Positions 8,753 to 20,141 of a DNA stretch of 64,000 nucleotides are shown here, in pieces. Both the position numbers and the translations under genes were made by a program. The notes under the pieces were generated by a model. The model ran no database searches, was not told where the DNA came from, and saw only the letters and a list, made by a program, of their open reading frames with translations. The first letter of the stretch is position 1. Each line of letters starts with the position of its first letter. The DNA is from Propionibacteriaceae bacterium P6A17 (GTDB lineage Bacteria > Actinomycetota > Actinomycetes > Propionibacteriales > Propionibacteriaceae): NCBI GenBank assembly GCA_000619965.1, contig JHVD01000007.1, positions 141,690 through 205,689 on the forward strand, given 5' to 3'.

Positions 8753-9673
8753 ATGAGCGCACCCGCCCAGGTGGGCCGGCGAGGGCGGCGGTCCCCGACG
8801 AGCACGGGCTACTGGCCCATCCTGTTCGTCGGGCCGCTGCTGCTCGGCGTGCTCGTGTTCTACTACTACCCCATCGCGAAGAACCTGTATCTGTCCTTCA
8901 CGAAGTCCAACGCCTTCGGCGGCAACACGAAGTTCGTCGGGCTGGACAACTACGAGGCGCTGTTCAGCAGGCCAGATCTGCTCTCCGCGATCGGCAACAC
9001 CCTCTTCTACACGGCCGTGGTGCTGCTCGCGATCCCGATCTCGGTGTTGATCGCCAGCCTCATCGAGCTGCCCGGGCTGAAGTTCGCGAGCCTCTACCGG
9101 GTGCTGTTCTTCATGCCCTACCTGGCGATGCCGACGGCCATCACCCAGGTGTGGAAGATCGTGTTCAACGGCAACTTCGGCATCATCAACCAGACCGCCA
9201 AGGCACTGGGCATCGAGGATCCGCCGTACTGGCTGTCGACGCCCGGCTTCGCGATCGCTGCGGTGGCACTGTTCGGGCTGTGGTCGTCGATCGGCTTCAA
9301 CGTCATCATCCTGAGTGCGGGCCTCAAGGGCATTCCCCGGGAGCTCTACGAGGCCGCGTCGATCGACGGCGCGACCCAGTGGCGCCAGTTCCGCGCCATC
9401 ACGGTCCCGCTGCTGACCCCGTCGATCTTCTTCCTGACGATCATGCAGACCATCGGTGGCTTCCAGCTCTTCGACGCCCTGTTCGCCATGATCGGGTCCG
9501 GCAATCCCGCGATGGTGCAGTCGCGCTCGCTGGTCTACCTGTTCTACAACCAGGCGTTCATCAACAACGACAAGGGCGGCGGCGCCGCGGTGGCGATGGT
9601 GATCCTGCTGTTCGTCGCGATCGTCACGGCAGTCCAGTTCATCGGCCAGAGAAGGTGGGTGAACTATGTCTGA
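8753..9673 (+). CDS. Sugar ABC transporter permease (MalF/UgpA type)
   Basis: Integral-membrane subunit, 306 residues with six predicted helices. It carries the EAA loop that docks the ATPase, seen here as ELYEAASIDGATQWRQFRAI. The N-terminus is basic and cytoplasmic. The ATG overlaps the preceding gene's stop region (1 base apart), and its own 3' end overlaps the next permease by 8 bases, so the three are translationally coupled. No ATPase gene is present in the locus; a shared MsmK/MalK-type ATPase elsewhere is expected. Confidence 0.93.
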   Translation: MSAPAQVGRRGRRSPTSTGYWPILFVGPLLLGVLVFYYYPIAKNLYLSFTKSNAFGGNTKFVGLDNYEALFSRPDLLSAIGNTLFYTAVVLLAIPISVLIASLIELPGLKFASLYRVLFFMPYLAMPTAITQVWKIVFNGNFGIINQTAKALGIEDPPYWLSTPGFAIAAVALFGLWSSIGFNVIILSAGLKGIPRELYEAASIDGATQWRQFRAITVPLLTPSIFFLTIMQTIGGFQLFDALFAMIGSGNPAMVQSRSLVYLFYNQAFINNDKGGGAAVAMVILLFVAIVTAVQFIGQRRWVNYV

Positions 9674-10514
9674 CAAGCCCGGACGCAGCGCCTTGCGCAC
9701 GCAGCGACGATACCTTCCGGCGCACATCCTCCTGGCGCTCGGCGGACTGGTCATGGTGTTCCCCTTCGCCTACCAGATCGTCATGTCGCTCTCGACGAAC
9801 GCCGAGATCAGCTCGGTGCCACCGACCCTGTGGCCCGAACAGCTGCAGTTCGTCAACTATGTCGAGGTGTTCGAGAAACTGCCCTTCCTGAAGCAGTTCT
9901 CGGTCTCGGTGCTCATCACGGTCGTCCGCACGCTGGGCCAGCTCGCCTTCTGCGCGATGGCCGGCTACGCCTTCGCTCGGATGGAGTTCCGTGGACGGGG
10001 GCTGCTGTTCGGCCTGATCCTCGCGATCCTCATGATCCCCGGGCAGGCCTACCTCATTCCGCAGTACCAGATCATCCAGGGCCTCAACCTTCTCGAGTCG
10101 CCGTGGGGCGTCGTCCTGCCTGGCGTGTTCTCCGCCTTCGGCGCCTTCCTGATGCGCCAGACCTTCATGGGCCTTCCGAAGGAGCTCGAGGAGGCGGCGC
10201 GCCTCGACGGCTGCAATCCATGGCAGGCGTTCACGAAGATCATGCTCCCGCTGTCGGCGCCCGGCCTCTCGGCCGTCGCGATCACGACCGTGCTGTGGTC
10301 CTGGAACGACCTGCTGTGGCCGCTCATCGTGACGACGCGCGAGGAATCCATGCCGCTGAGCGTGGGCATCGCCACCCTCGCCGGGCAGCACTCGAGCGAC
10401 TATGCGGTCATGATGGCCGCCTCGGTGCTGGCCATGGCCCCGATCTTCGTGCTGTTCTTCAGCATGCAGAAGCGGGTCATCGCGGGTCTCGCTACGTCGG
10501 GCATGAAGGGCTGA
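9666..10514 (+). CDS. Sugar ABC transporter permease (MalG/UgpE type)
   Basis: Second membrane subunit of the importer, 282 residues, six helices. The EAA loop reads ELEEAARLDGCNPWQAFTKI. It pairs with the permease encoded just upstream, whose last 8 bases overlap this start. The C-terminus after KRVIAGLATSGMKG is the normal end of the family. It is the last gene of the importer operon; tdh starts 92 bases later with its own ribosome site. Confidence 0.93.
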   Translation: MSDKPGRSALRTQRRYLPAHILLALGGLVMVFPFAYQIVMSLSTNAEISSVPPTLWPEQLQFVNYVEVFEKLPFLKQFSVSVLITVVRTLGQLAFCAMAGYAFARMEFRGRGLLFGLILAILMIPGQAYLIPQYQIIQGLNLLESPWGVVLPGVFSAFGAFLMRQTFMGLPKELEEAARLDGCNPWQAFTKIMLPLSAPGLSAVAITTVLWSWNDLLWPLIVTTREESMPLSVGIATLAGQHSSDYAVMMAASVLAMAPIFVLFFSMQKRVIAGLATSGMKG

Positions 10515-10606
10515 CCGCCACCTCTTACCACCGACGGCAGCGAGATCGAGGGTCGCCCACATCGTGGGACGGCCGATGGCTAGAGTGCTCATGAACAGGA
10601 GGCCAG

Positions 10607-11635
10607 ATGAAAGCCATCGTGAAGACGAAGCCCGAAGAGGGGCTGGAGCTCATCGACATCCCGGTGCCCGAGGTGGGGCCCAACGATGTGCTCGTCAAGG
10701 TGCAGCGCACCGGCATCTGCGGCACGGACGTGCACATCGCCAAGTGGGATGGCTGGGCGGCGAAGACGGTGGCCACGCCGCGCGTGATCGGGCACGAGTT
10801 CTGCGGGACGATCGTCGAGGTCGGCTCCGCCGTGACCGATCTGCGCGTCGGGCAGTTCATCTCCGGCGAGGGCCACTACGTGTGCGGCCGCTGTCGCGCC
10901 TGCCTGGCGGGCCGTCGTGAGGTGTGCGCCAACACCCGCGGCATCGGCTACCACGTCGACGGCGCCATGTGCGAGTACTTCGCGATGCCGGCGGCCAACG
11001 CGTGGGTGTACCCGTTCGACATCGACCCGGACGTCGCCGCCATCTTCGACCCGTTCGGCAACGCCGTCCACACGGCCCTGCAGTTCCCCTGCCTCGCCGA
11101 GGACGTGCTCGTCTCCGGCGCCGGCCCCATCGGCATCATGGCCGCGCTCGTCGCGCAGTTCCAGGGGGCGCGCAACGTCGTCCTCACGGACCTCTCCGAC
11201 GAGCGCCTCGCCCTGGCCCAACGCTTGGGCATCCACCAGACCTGCAACGTGGGCCGCGAGGAGTTGCGCGACGTCTACCCTCGGCTCGGCGTGCGGGAGG
11301 GGTTCGACGTCGGCCTCGAGATGTCGGGCTCGCCCGTCGCGCTGCGCTCGATGATCGACCACATGGTCCACGGCGGCCGGATTGCGCTGCTGGGCACGCC
11401 GGTGCACGACGTCGAAATCGACCTTGGCAAGGTGATCTTCAACATGCTCACCCTGCAAGGCGTCACCGGCCGCCGCATCTTCGAGACGTGGTACCAGGGC
11501 AGCGCGCTCATCTCGAGCGGCCTCGACATCTCGGGAGTCATCACGCACCGCTTCGCCTACACCGAGTTTGCGGAGGCGTTCGCCGTCGCAGGCGACGGCA
11601 AGTCCGGCAAGGTCATCATGAACTGGGAGGATTGA
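10607..11635 (+). CDS. tdh: L-threonine 3-dehydrogenase
   Basis: Zinc-dependent medium-chain dehydrogenase oxidising L-threonine to 2-amino-3-ketobutyrate with NAD+. 342 residues, matching E. coli Tdh. The GroES-like domain has catalytic zinc residues (CGTDVHI; GHEF) and the structural-zinc cysteines in [15 protein letters not shown]. The Rossmann domain has [10 protein letters not shown]. Ribosome site AGGAGG precedes the ATG. It is 2 bases upstream of kbl, whose enzyme takes the product, so the pair converts threonine to glycine plus acetyl-CoA. A TAGAGT box at 10581-10586 is a possible -10. Confidence 0.95.
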   Translation: MKAIVKTKPEEGLELIDIPVPEVGPNDVLVKVQRTGICGTDVHIAKWDGWAAKTVATPRVIGHEFCGTIVEVGSAVTDLRVGQFISGEGHYVCGRCRACLAGRREVCANTRGIGYHVDGAMCEYFAMPAANAWVYPFDIDPDVAAIFDPFGNAVHTALQFPCLAEDVLVSGAGPIGIMAALVAQFQGARNVVLTDLSDERLALAQRLGIHQTCNVGREELRDVYPRLGVREGFDVGLEMSGSPVALRSMIDHMVHGGRIALLGTPVHDVEIDLGKVIFNMLTLQGVTGRRIFETWYQGSALISSGLDISGVITHRFAYTEFAEAFAVAGDGKSGKVIMNWED

Positions 11636-11637
11636 GC

Positions 11638-12846
11638 ATGTACCCGATGAAGGACGCGCTGCGCGCCGAGTTGGACGAGCTGCGCACGCAGGGCCTGTAC
11701 AAGGAGGAGGCGGCGCTGACGAGCCCGCAGTCGGCGCAGATCGCCGTCGAGGACGGGCGCGACGGCGTCCTGAACCTCTGCGCCAACAACTATCTGGGCC
11801 TCGCCGACTCGCCCGAGCTCATCGCCGCAGCGAAGCAGGCCCTCGACGAGTGGGGCTTCGGCATGGCGTCGGTGCGGTTCATCTGCGGCACGCAGACGCA
11901 GCACAAGGAGCTGGAGCGGGCGATCACGCAGTTCCTGCACCCGGGCGCCGAGGGCTACGACACGATCCTCTACTCGTCGTGTTTCGACGCCAACGGCGGC
12001 CTCTTCGAGCCCCTGTTCGGCCCCGAGGACGCCATCATCTCCGACGAGCTGAACCACGCGTCGATCATCGACGGTGTCCGCCTCTGCAAGGCCCAACGCT
12101 TCCGCTACCGCAACCGCGACATGGCCGACCTCGAGGCCCAGCTCGTCGCGGCCAAGGACTGCCGCTACCGCATCATCGCCACCGACGGCGTCTTCTCGAT
12201 GGACGGCTATCTGGCCCCGCTCGACGAGATCTGCGCCTTGGCCGAGCAGTACGAGGCGCTGGTGTTCGTCGACGACTCCCACGCCGTCGGCTTCGTGGGC
12301 GCGACGGGCGCGGGCACGCCGGAGCTGTTCGGGGTGCAGGACCGCGTCGACATCATCACCGGCACCCTCGGCAAGGCCCTGGGCGGCGCGTCGGGCGGCT
12401 ACACGTGCGCGAAGGCGGAGATCGTCGAGATGCTGCGGCAGAAGTCGCGGCCCTACCTGTTCTCGAACTCCCTCGCCCCTGCCATCACGGGCGCGACGAT
12501 GCGCGTCCTCGAGCTCATCAAGGCATCGGGCGACCTGCTGCAGCAGCTGCGCGACAACACCGCCTACTTCCGCGCCGAGATGGCCCGGCACGGCTTCGAG
12601 ATCCCGGAGTCGACGCACCCGATCGTGCCGGTGATGATCGGCGACGCCGTGACTGCCGCGCGCATGGCCGACGAGGTGCTCGCCCGCGGCGTGTACGTGC
12701 GGGCGTTCAGCTACCCGGTCGTGCCGAAGGGGAAGGCCCGCATCCGCACGCAGCTCAACGCGCGCCTGACGAGGGAGGATCTCGACCGAGCGATCCAGGC
12801 GTTCGTGGAGGCGAGGGACGCCGTCGGGGGGATCAGACCCGAGTGA
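11638..12846 (+). CDS. kbl: Glycine C-acetyltransferase (2-amino-3-ketobutyrate CoA ligase)
   Basis: PLP-dependent alpha-oxoamine synthase, 402 residues, that cleaves 2-amino-3-ketobutyrate with CoA into glycine and acetyl-CoA. The PLP lysine lies in GTLGKALGG, and the cofactor-binding DDSHAVGF motif is present. The family signature HKELE and an N-terminal Asn-rich NNYLG segment confirm Kbl over KAPA synthase. It starts 2 bases after tdh (likely one transcript). It overlaps the converging glycosyltransferase gene by 14 bases at the 3' end. Confidence 0.95.
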   Translation: MYPMKDALRAELDELRTQGLYKEEAALTSPQSAQIAVEDGRDGVLNLCANNYLGLADSPELIAAAKQALDEWGFGMASVRFICGTQTQHKELERAITQFLHPGAEGYDTILYSSCFDANGGLFEPLFGPEDAIISDELNHASIIDGVRLCKAQRFRYRNRDMADLEAQLVAAKDCRYRIIATDGVFSMDGYLAPLDEICALAEQYEALVFVDDSHAVGFVGATGAGTPELFGVQDRVDIITGTLGKALGGASGGYTCAKAEIVEMLRQKSRPYLFSNSLAPAITGATMRVLELIKASGDLLQQLRDNTAYFRAEMARHGFEIPESTHPIVPVMIGDAVTAARMADEVLARGVYVRAFSYPVVPKGKARIRTQLNARLTREDLDRAIQAFVEARDAVGGIRPE

Positions 12847-13900
12847 GCTCCCGCTGCGGGGCGGGCTGCCCGAGCATCTGCCGGTGCAAGCCGGTGAGCT
12901 GGGTGGCGACGACCCGCAGGTCGTGGTCGCGCGCCAGCGCACGCCCGGAGGTGGTGCGGTCGGCCGCCTCGCCGTGGAGGATGCGCTCGGCCGCGACGCG
13001 GAAGCCGCGGGCGTCGCTGGCGCGGTGGACCGTGTCTGCCGGAAGCCACTCGTCGTAGACGGGAATGTCGCGCACCAGCACGGGCACGCCGCAGGCGAGC
13101 GCCTCGAGCACGACGATGCCCTGCGTCTCCTCGTGCGACATGAAGCAGAACAGGTCCGAGCCGGCGTAGGCGTCGCGCACCTGGTCTCGGCTGATCTGGC
13201 CGAGGAAGTGGACGTTGTCGGGGGCCGCATCGATGGCCTCGCGCACCTCGTCGGTCATCATCCCGGTGGGCGCGGACCCGGCCCAGAAGAACGCCGCCTC
13301 GGGCATCGATCGGGCGAGCTCGAGGAATTCGACGATGCCCTTGCGCACCATGAGATGCCCGACGCTCAGCACCACCTTCTGCTCGTCAGTGAGCCCGTGG
13401 GCCTTGCGGAATCTGGCCCTCGCCTCGGGCGTGCCGCGGAAGAACTCGGTGTCGACGCCGTTGGTGAGCACGCGGATCGGGGCCTCGAGCCCGTAGTGCT
13501 CGATGATGCCCTTCGAGTACGGAGTCGGCGTCACGACGACGTCCCCGCAGCGGTACACGACGCGCAGCCACCGCTCGAACCACGGCGCGAAGCGGTGCGA
13601 CCCGCGCCACGACTCCTCGAAGTCCTGCCGCGTGGAGTGGGCGTACATCACGACGGGGATCCCGCGCAGCCGAGCCATCAGCGCGACGAGCACCGTGTCG
13701 GGGAAGACGGTGTTGATCTGCACGATGTCCGGCTTGTCCCAGAACCCGACCAGCTCGGAGCCGACCGAGCGCAGCATCGACGCCTGGTGCCGCATCGCGG
13801 AGCCGACGCCGCTGTTCGCCATGATCCGCCCCATGCCCTCGTACAGGCACACCCGGGGGGCCCGCCCGACGGGCGTCGGCCCGTTCACAGTTCCATCCAT
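12833..13900 (-). CDS. Glycosyltransferase family 4, similar to diacylglycerol glucosyltransferases
   Basis: Retaining GT-B glycosyltransferase, 355 residues, predicted to act at the inner membrane face. The N-terminal half has the stretches [13 protein letters not shown] and [12 protein letters not shown], then [17 protein letters not shown]; these recall firmicute monoglucosyl-diacylglycerol synthases. The C-terminal donor domain has VGHLMVRKG and [17 protein letters not shown] (the E-x7-E motif). The start at 13900 overlaps the 3' end of the upstream VTT-family gene by 16 bases, so the two are coupled. A role in glycolipid or lipoglycan-anchor synthesis is inferred from the motif resemblance; a polysaccharide enzyme is the alternative. 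Confidence 0.85.
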   Translation of the reverse strand: MDGTVNGPTPVGRAPRVCLYEGMGRIMANSGVGSAMRHQASMLRSVGSELVGFWDKPDIVQINTVFPDTVLVALMARLRGIPVVMYAHSTRQDFEESWRGSHRFAPWFERWLRVVYRCGDVVVTPTPYSKGIIEHYGLEAPIRVLTNGVDTEFFRGTPEARARFRKAHGLTDEQKVVLSVGHLMVRKGIVEFLELARSMPEAAFFWAGSAPTGMMTDEVREAIDAAPDNVHFLGQISRDQVRDAYAGSDLFCFMSHEETQGIVVLEALACGVPVLVRDIPVYDEWLPADTVHRASDARGFRVAAERILHGEAADRTTSGRALARDHDLRVVATQLTGLHRQMLGQPAPQRELTRV

Positions 13901-14592
13901 GGGAACACCACCTTCAACAGGGCCATGACGCCCGTCGTGTAGAGCAGGATCCCCCAGGGCTTGCACAGGAGGATGATGACGAGATAGGTGCGCCACTTGA
14001 GCGACGTGACGCCTGCGAGGTAGCAGAGTGCGTCGTCGGGCGCGAGGGGGGCGGCGATGGCGGCGGCGAAGTACTTGGTGAACTTCGGGTGGTCGAGCCA
14101 CTTGGCGTAGCGTTCGATCACCTTGCGGGGGAACCGCGCGACGATCAGGTCGCGTCCCAGCACCCGCGCGATGCCGAAGACGATGAGCGAGCCGAGACAC
14201 GTCGCGAGGTAGGCGTAGATGACGCCGGCGACGGGCCCGAACAGCACGGGAGCGGAGATGACGGTGCCGGAGCCCGGAATCACGGGCACGACGGCTTCGA
14301 GCGCACCGGCGACGACGAACGCCGCGGGCGCCAGCACCCCGAACTGCCCGAGGAAGCCCCGGAGCGATTCGACGGAGGTGAGCACACCGCTGGTGACACC
14401 GACGACGACCAGCACGACGATCCCGGCTGCCGCGACTGCGGTGGAGATCTGGAAGAACAGCTTCAGGCGACGGGCACGCTCGGGGTGCTCGGCAGTGGCG
14501 AGCTCCTCGACATCCATGTGCAGCACCTCTCCCAGAGCAACCGAGGGAGCCGCCCCATCGAGCGTCGTTTCAAGCGTGCTCATGCTCTCCAT
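13885..14592 (-). CDS. VTT domain (DedA/TVP38-like) membrane protein
   Basis: Polytopic inner-membrane protein, 235 residues, of the SNARE-associated/VTT superfamily, members of which flip or scramble phospholipids or lipid carriers. A cytoplasmic N-terminus (about 45 residues) is followed by a first helix, then the family core with the re-entrant motif VPGSGT-like PVIPGSGTVISAP and the second half FPRKVIERY...APLAPDDALCYLAGVT. It is cotranscribed with the glycosyltransferase downstream (16-base overlap), so lipid-linked sugar traffic is a reasonable joint role. Two ATGs, 14592 and 14583, are possible; AGGA lies 8-9 bases before the second, so the shorter form is also credible. Confidence 0.88.
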   Translation of the reverse strand: MESMSTLETTLDGAAPSVALGEVLHMDVEELATAEHPERARRLKLFFQISTAVAAAGIVVLVVVGVTSGVLTSVESLRGFLGQFGVLAPAAFVVAGALEAVVPVIPGSGTVISAPVLFGPVAGVIYAYLATCLGSLIVFGIARVLGRDLIVARFPRKVIERYAKWLDHPKFTKYFAAAIAAPLAPDDALCYLAGVTSLKWRTYLVIILLCKPWGILLYTTGVMALLKVVFPWMEL

Positions 14593-14820
14593 CCTGCCCC
14601 ATGCGGGGTCCTTCGCGAATCACCCCATCGACGGACTTTGGCCGTACGCCCTCAGTCTGACACAGCCGACGGCGCACTCCCCCATCCGCGCGGGAGCACC
14701 CACCCCGAGCACATATGACCGGACATTGTCAAGTACCGATCAATGGCGGATTTCGTCTACCGCGACCGTCGCGGCTAGAGTGGAGACACAACCCGCCAGT
14801 ACGCGCCCCAAAGGAGTGGA

Positions 14821-16695
<1,875 letters not shown>

Positions 16696-16717
16696 CGCCA
16701 GCATCGACGGTCGCTTC

Positions 16718-16749
16718 GGGGGCTCGCACCACTGGGTGTGCGGGCCCCC
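16718..16749 (+). terminator. Hairpin after pckG
   Basis: A 12-base stem (GGGGGCTCGCAC with GTGCGGGCCCCC, one G-T pair) around an 8-base loop, 22 bases after the pckG stop and 21 bases before the ldh GTG. There is no U-tract, as is common in high-GC actinobacteria. It could also attenuate read-through into ldh. Confidence 0.7.
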
Positions 16750-16770
16750 GCGTCGTGCAAGGATGGGACC

Positions 16771-17733
16771 GTGAGTGACATTCAGCGTGAAGGTGCAAAG
16801 GTCTCGATCATCGGCGCGGGCGCCGTCGGCTCCTCGTTGGCCTACGCGGCGCTCATGCAGGGCGTGGCCAGGCATGTGGTGCTGCAGGACATCAACGAGG
16901 CGAAGGTTCGCGCGGAGGCGCTCGACCTCGCGCACGGCTCCCAGTTCTTCCCCGAGGCGGTCATCCAGGGTTCGTCCGACGTGGCGGTCACGGAGGGCTC
17001 CGACGTCGTCGTCGTCACGGCCGGCGCGAAGCAGAAGCCCGGCCAGTCCCGGCTCGACCTCGCCGCGACGACGGTGCGCCTGATGCAGACGGTGATCCCG
17101 CCGCTGGTCGAGCGGTCCCCGGACGCGATCCTGCTCATGGTGACGAACCCCGTCGACGTCACCACGCACGCCGCGCTCACGATCAGCGGCTTCCCTCCTG
17201 AGCGCGTGTTCGGCTCGGGCACCGTCCTCGACTCGGCGCGGCTGCGCCAGATCATCGCCGCGGAGACCAACGTCGCCGTCGGCAACGTCCACGCCTACGT
17301 CTGTGGCGAGCACGGCGATTCCGAGACTCCGCTGTGGAGCTCCGCGTCCATCGGCGGCGTGCCGCTGGGTGAATGGGAACGGCTCACGGGCCGGCTGGGA
17401 GCGCAGCATCGCGCGGAGATCGCGCACCGTGTCGTGCGCGCGGCCTACGAGGTGATCGAGGGCAAGGGCGCCACCAACTACGCCATCGGCCTGGCCGCCA
17501 CCCGCATCCTCGCCGCGATCCTGCGCGACGAGCGCGCGGTGCTGCCCGTCTCCCGCGAGCTCGACGACTGGCACGGCATCTCGGGGGTGTGCATGTCGGT
17601 GCCGACGATCGTCTCCGCCCAGGGCGCCGGGGAGCAGCTCGCGCTGCCGCTGTCCGACGACGAACTCGCCTCCCTGCGCGCCAGCGCCGAGGCGATCCGC
17701 GCCGCGCAGACAAGCCTGGAGCGTGAGCTCTGA
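16771..17733 (+). CDS. ldh: L-lactate dehydrogenase
   Basis: Cytoplasmic NAD+-dependent enzyme interconverting pyruvate and L-lactate; 320 residues. Rossmann motif GAGAVGSS near residue 15, coenzyme loop DINEAKVRAEALDLAHG, mobile loop AGAKQKPGQSRLDL with the substrate arginines, NPVDV, and catalytic His in CGEHGDS. The Q of KQKPGQSR at the specificity position favours lactate rather than malate dehydrogenase (which has Arg there). The start is the GTG at 16771, preceded by AAGGA; similarity begins right after. It converges with zupT, 10 bases apart. Confidence 0.95.
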   Translation: MSDIQREGAKVSIIGAGAVGSSLAYAALMQGVARHVVLQDINEAKVRAEALDLAHGSQFFPEAVIQGSSDVAVTEGSDVVVVTAGAKQKPGQSRLDLAATTVRLMQTVIPPLVERSPDAILLMVTNPVDVTTHAALTISGFPPERVFGSGTVLDSARLRQIIAAETNVAVGNVHAYVCGEHGDSETPLWSSASIGGVPLGEWERLTGRLGAQHRAEIAHRVVRAAYEVIEGKGATNYAIGLAATRILAAILRDERAVLPVSRELDDWHGISGVCMSVPTIVSAQGAGEQLALPLSDDELASLRASAEAIRAAQTSLEREL

Positions 17734-17743
17734 GCCGCAGCGC

Positions 17744-18535
17744 TCAGACGAACAGGACGAGCGAGACTGCCATCACGGCCATGCCTGCGACGACGCCGTA
17801 GATGGCCCAGTGGTGCTCCCCGTACTCCTCGGCGGTGGGCAGGAGCTCGTCGATGGAGATGAACACCATGATTCCGGCGATGCCGGCGAACACGAGCCCA
17901 AGGAGGCTCTCCGAGATGAGTCGGAACAGCAGCAGGTAGCCGATCAGAGCCCCGGCAGGTTCGGCGAGCCCGGACAGGGTGGCCCACCAGAAGCCCTTGG
18001 CGCGCGAGCCGGTGGCTTGGTGCACGGGCACGGCGACGGCGAGTCCTTCGGGGATGTTGTGGATGGCGATGGCGACGGCGACCGCCAGCCCCACCTGGGG
18101 TTCCTGGAGTGCGGCGATGAAGGTGGCGAAACCTTCCGGGAAGTTGTGGATGGCAAGGGCCATCGCCGTGAGCAGGCCGGTGTGCATGAGGGCCCTGCTG
18201 CGCGCCTGGTCGTCGACGGTGCCGGGCTCGTGCGGGTTGATCGTCTCCGGCACGAGCCGGTCGATGATGCCGATGACGGCGATGCCGACGAAGAACGCGA
18301 CGATCGTCCACCAGTTGCCGGAGACCGGCCCGTGGGCGGCGACGAGGTGGTCTCGGCCCTTCGGGAGGATCTCGACGAGTGATACGTAGATCATCACCCC
18401 TGCGGAGAACCCGAGGCCGAGCGCGAGGAGTCTCGTCGACTTCGCCCGCCCCAACACGCCGACGGCGCCGCCGATCGACGTCGACAGGCCGGCCATCGCG
18501 GTCAGCCCCAGCGCCACCCAGAAACCCTCCGCCAT
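17744..18535 (-). CDS. zupT: ZIP family divalent-metal transporter ZupT
   Basis: Inner-membrane importer of zinc and other divalent ions, 263 residues, eight helices. The signature metal-site motifs occur on neighbouring helices: HNFPEG (helix 4) and HNIPEG (helix 5). The GufA/ZupT subgroup is indicated by the N-terminal ALGLGFSAGVMIYVS segment. A TAGATT -10 box ends six bases before the ATG, so the transcript is probably leaderless. The promoter region is shared with the divergent gnd gene. Confidence 0.93.
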   Translation of the reverse strand: MAEGFWVALGLTAMAGLSTSIGGAVGVLGRAKSTRLLALGLGFSAGVMIYVSLVEILPKGRDHLVAAHGPVSGNWWTIVAFFVGIAVIGIIDRLVPETINPHEPGTVDDQARSRALMHTGLLTAMALAIHNFPEGFATFIAALQEPQVGLAVAVAIAIHNIPEGLAVAVPVHQATGSRAKGFWWATLSGLAEPAGALIGYLLLFRLISESLLGLVFAGIAGIMVFISIDELLPTAEEYGEHHWAIYGVVAGMAVMAVSLVLFV

Positions 18536-18666
18536 GCGTCGAATCTACCGCTCGCGCTCGCTGGACGCATGTCGACGCTGGCATGGGTGCGTAGAGTTGG
18601 GCACGGATCGGTCGCTGCCAGCGATCCCGACCCGCATCGGCAGTTGCCCAGACGAAGGACACGGAC

Positions 18667-20121
18667 ATGGCTCTTCCCTCCCCCGCGCCCGCCAGCGCGC
18701 AGATCGGCGTCACCGGCATGGGTGTCATGGGACGCAACCTGGCGAGGAATCTCGCGCGCAACGGGCACACCGTCGCGATCCACAATCGCTCCGTCGAGAA
18801 GACGGTCGAGGTGGTCACCGAGCACGGTCACGAGGGCCAGTTCGTGCCCGCGGAGTCGATGGACGAATTCGTCGCCTCGCTGCAGCGTCCGCGCGTGGCG
18901 ATCATCATGGTCAAGGCCGGCGCGGCCACCGATTCGGTGATCGAGGAGCTGGCCTCGCGGATGGACGAGGGCGACATCATCGTCGACTGCGGCAACACGT
19001 TCTTCCGCGACACCCAGCGCCGGGAGGCCGCGCTGCGCGCGCGGGGGCTGCACTTCGTCGGCGTCGGCGTCTCCGGCGGTGAGGAGGGCGCACTGTGGGG
19101 TCCGTCCATCATGCCCGGCGGCTCGGTGGAGTCCTACAACCGCCTCGGCCCCATGTTCGAGAAGATCTCCGCGCACGTCGACGGTGTCCCCTGCTGCACC
19201 CACATCGGGTCCGACGGCGCCGGCCACTTCGTGAAGATGGTGCACAACGGCATCGAGTACGCCGACATGCAGGTCATCGGCGAGGCCTACGACCTGCTGC
19301 GTCGCGCGCTCGGGCTGGCCCCTGCCGAGATTGCCGACATCTTCGAGCAGTGGAACGCCGGCGAGCTCGACTCCTACCTCATGGAGATCAGCGTCGAGGT
19401 GTTGCGCCAGGTGGACGCGAAGACCGGCCAGGCACTCGTCGACGTCATCGTCGACCAGGCCGGTCAGAAGGGCACCGGCGCGTGGACCACGCAGACCGCC
19501 CTCGACCTCGGCGTGCCCGTCACCGGCATCGGGGAGGCGACGTTCGCCCGCGGCCTCTCGTCCTCCCCGGCCCAGCGCGAGGCGGCCCGAGGCTTCGCCG
19601 CCGAGGCCGCGGAGTGGGACGTGCGAGACCGCGAGGGCTTCGTCGAGGACGTGCGGCAGGCGCTCTACGCGTCGAAGATCGTCGCATACTCGCAGGGCCT
19701 CAACGAGATGCAGGCCGCGGCCGCGGAGTACGGCTGGGAGCTCGACCTGGGCGCGATCGCCCGCATCTGGCGCGGCGGCTGCATCATCCGCGCCCGCTTC
19801 CTGAACGACATCACGGCAGCCTTCGAGGCGCAGCCCGACCTGCCGCTGCTGCTCGCCGCGCCGTTCTTCAACGAGCGCATCGTCCAGGCGCTGCCGGCGT
19901 GGCGGAGGGTCGCCGTCGCGGCCGCCCAGCACGGCGTGCCCGCCCCGGTGTTCACGTCGTCGCTGTCCTACTACGACGGCGTCCGCTCGGATCGGCTGCC
20001 CGCGGCCCTGATCCAGGGCCAACGCGACTTCTTCGGCGCGCACACCTACCGTCGCGTCGACGCGGAGGGCACGTTCCACACGCTGTGGGCCGAGGATGGG
20101 CGCAAGGAAGTGGAGGCCTGA
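18667..20121 (+). CDS. gnd: 6-phosphogluconate dehydrogenase (decarboxylating)
   Basis: Oxidative pentose-phosphate enzyme: 6-phosphogluconate + NADP+ to ribulose 5-phosphate + CO2. 484 residues, the long form. The N-terminal Rossmann domain starts GMGVMGRNLARN with NRS at the NADP site. Catalytic segment GVSGGEEGALWGPSIMPGG and KMVHNGIEYADMQ hold the active-site Lys and Glu. The C-terminal tail DFFGAHTYRR is typical. GAAGGA precedes the ATG. A TAGAGT box at 18592-18597 is a likely -10. Single gene, followed by a converging MFS gene. Confidence 0.97.
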   Translation: MALPSPAPASAQIGVTGMGVMGRNLARNLARNGHTVAIHNRSVEKTVEVVTEHGHEGQFVPAESMDEFVASLQRPRVAIIMVKAGAATDSVIEELASRMDEGDIIVDCGNTFFRDTQRREAALRARGLHFVGVGVSGGEEGALWGPSIMPGGSVESYNRLGPMFEKISAHVDGVPCCTHIGSDGAGHFVKMVHNGIEYADMQVIGEAYDLLRRALGLAPAEIADIFEQWNAGELDSYLMEISVEVLRQVDAKTGQALVDVIVDQAGQKGTGAWTTQTALDLGVPVTGIGEATFARGLSSSPAQREAARGFAAEAAEWDVRDREGFVEDVRQALYASKIVAYSQGLNEMQAAAAEYGWELDLGAIARIWRGGCIIRARFLNDITAAFEAQPDLPLLLAAPFFNERIVQALPAWRRVAVAAAQHGVPAPVFTSSLSYYDGVRSDRLPAALIQGQRDFFGAHTYRRVDAEGTFHTLWAEDGRKEVEA

Positions 20122-20141
20122 CGGCCGGCTGCGCGAGGGCC

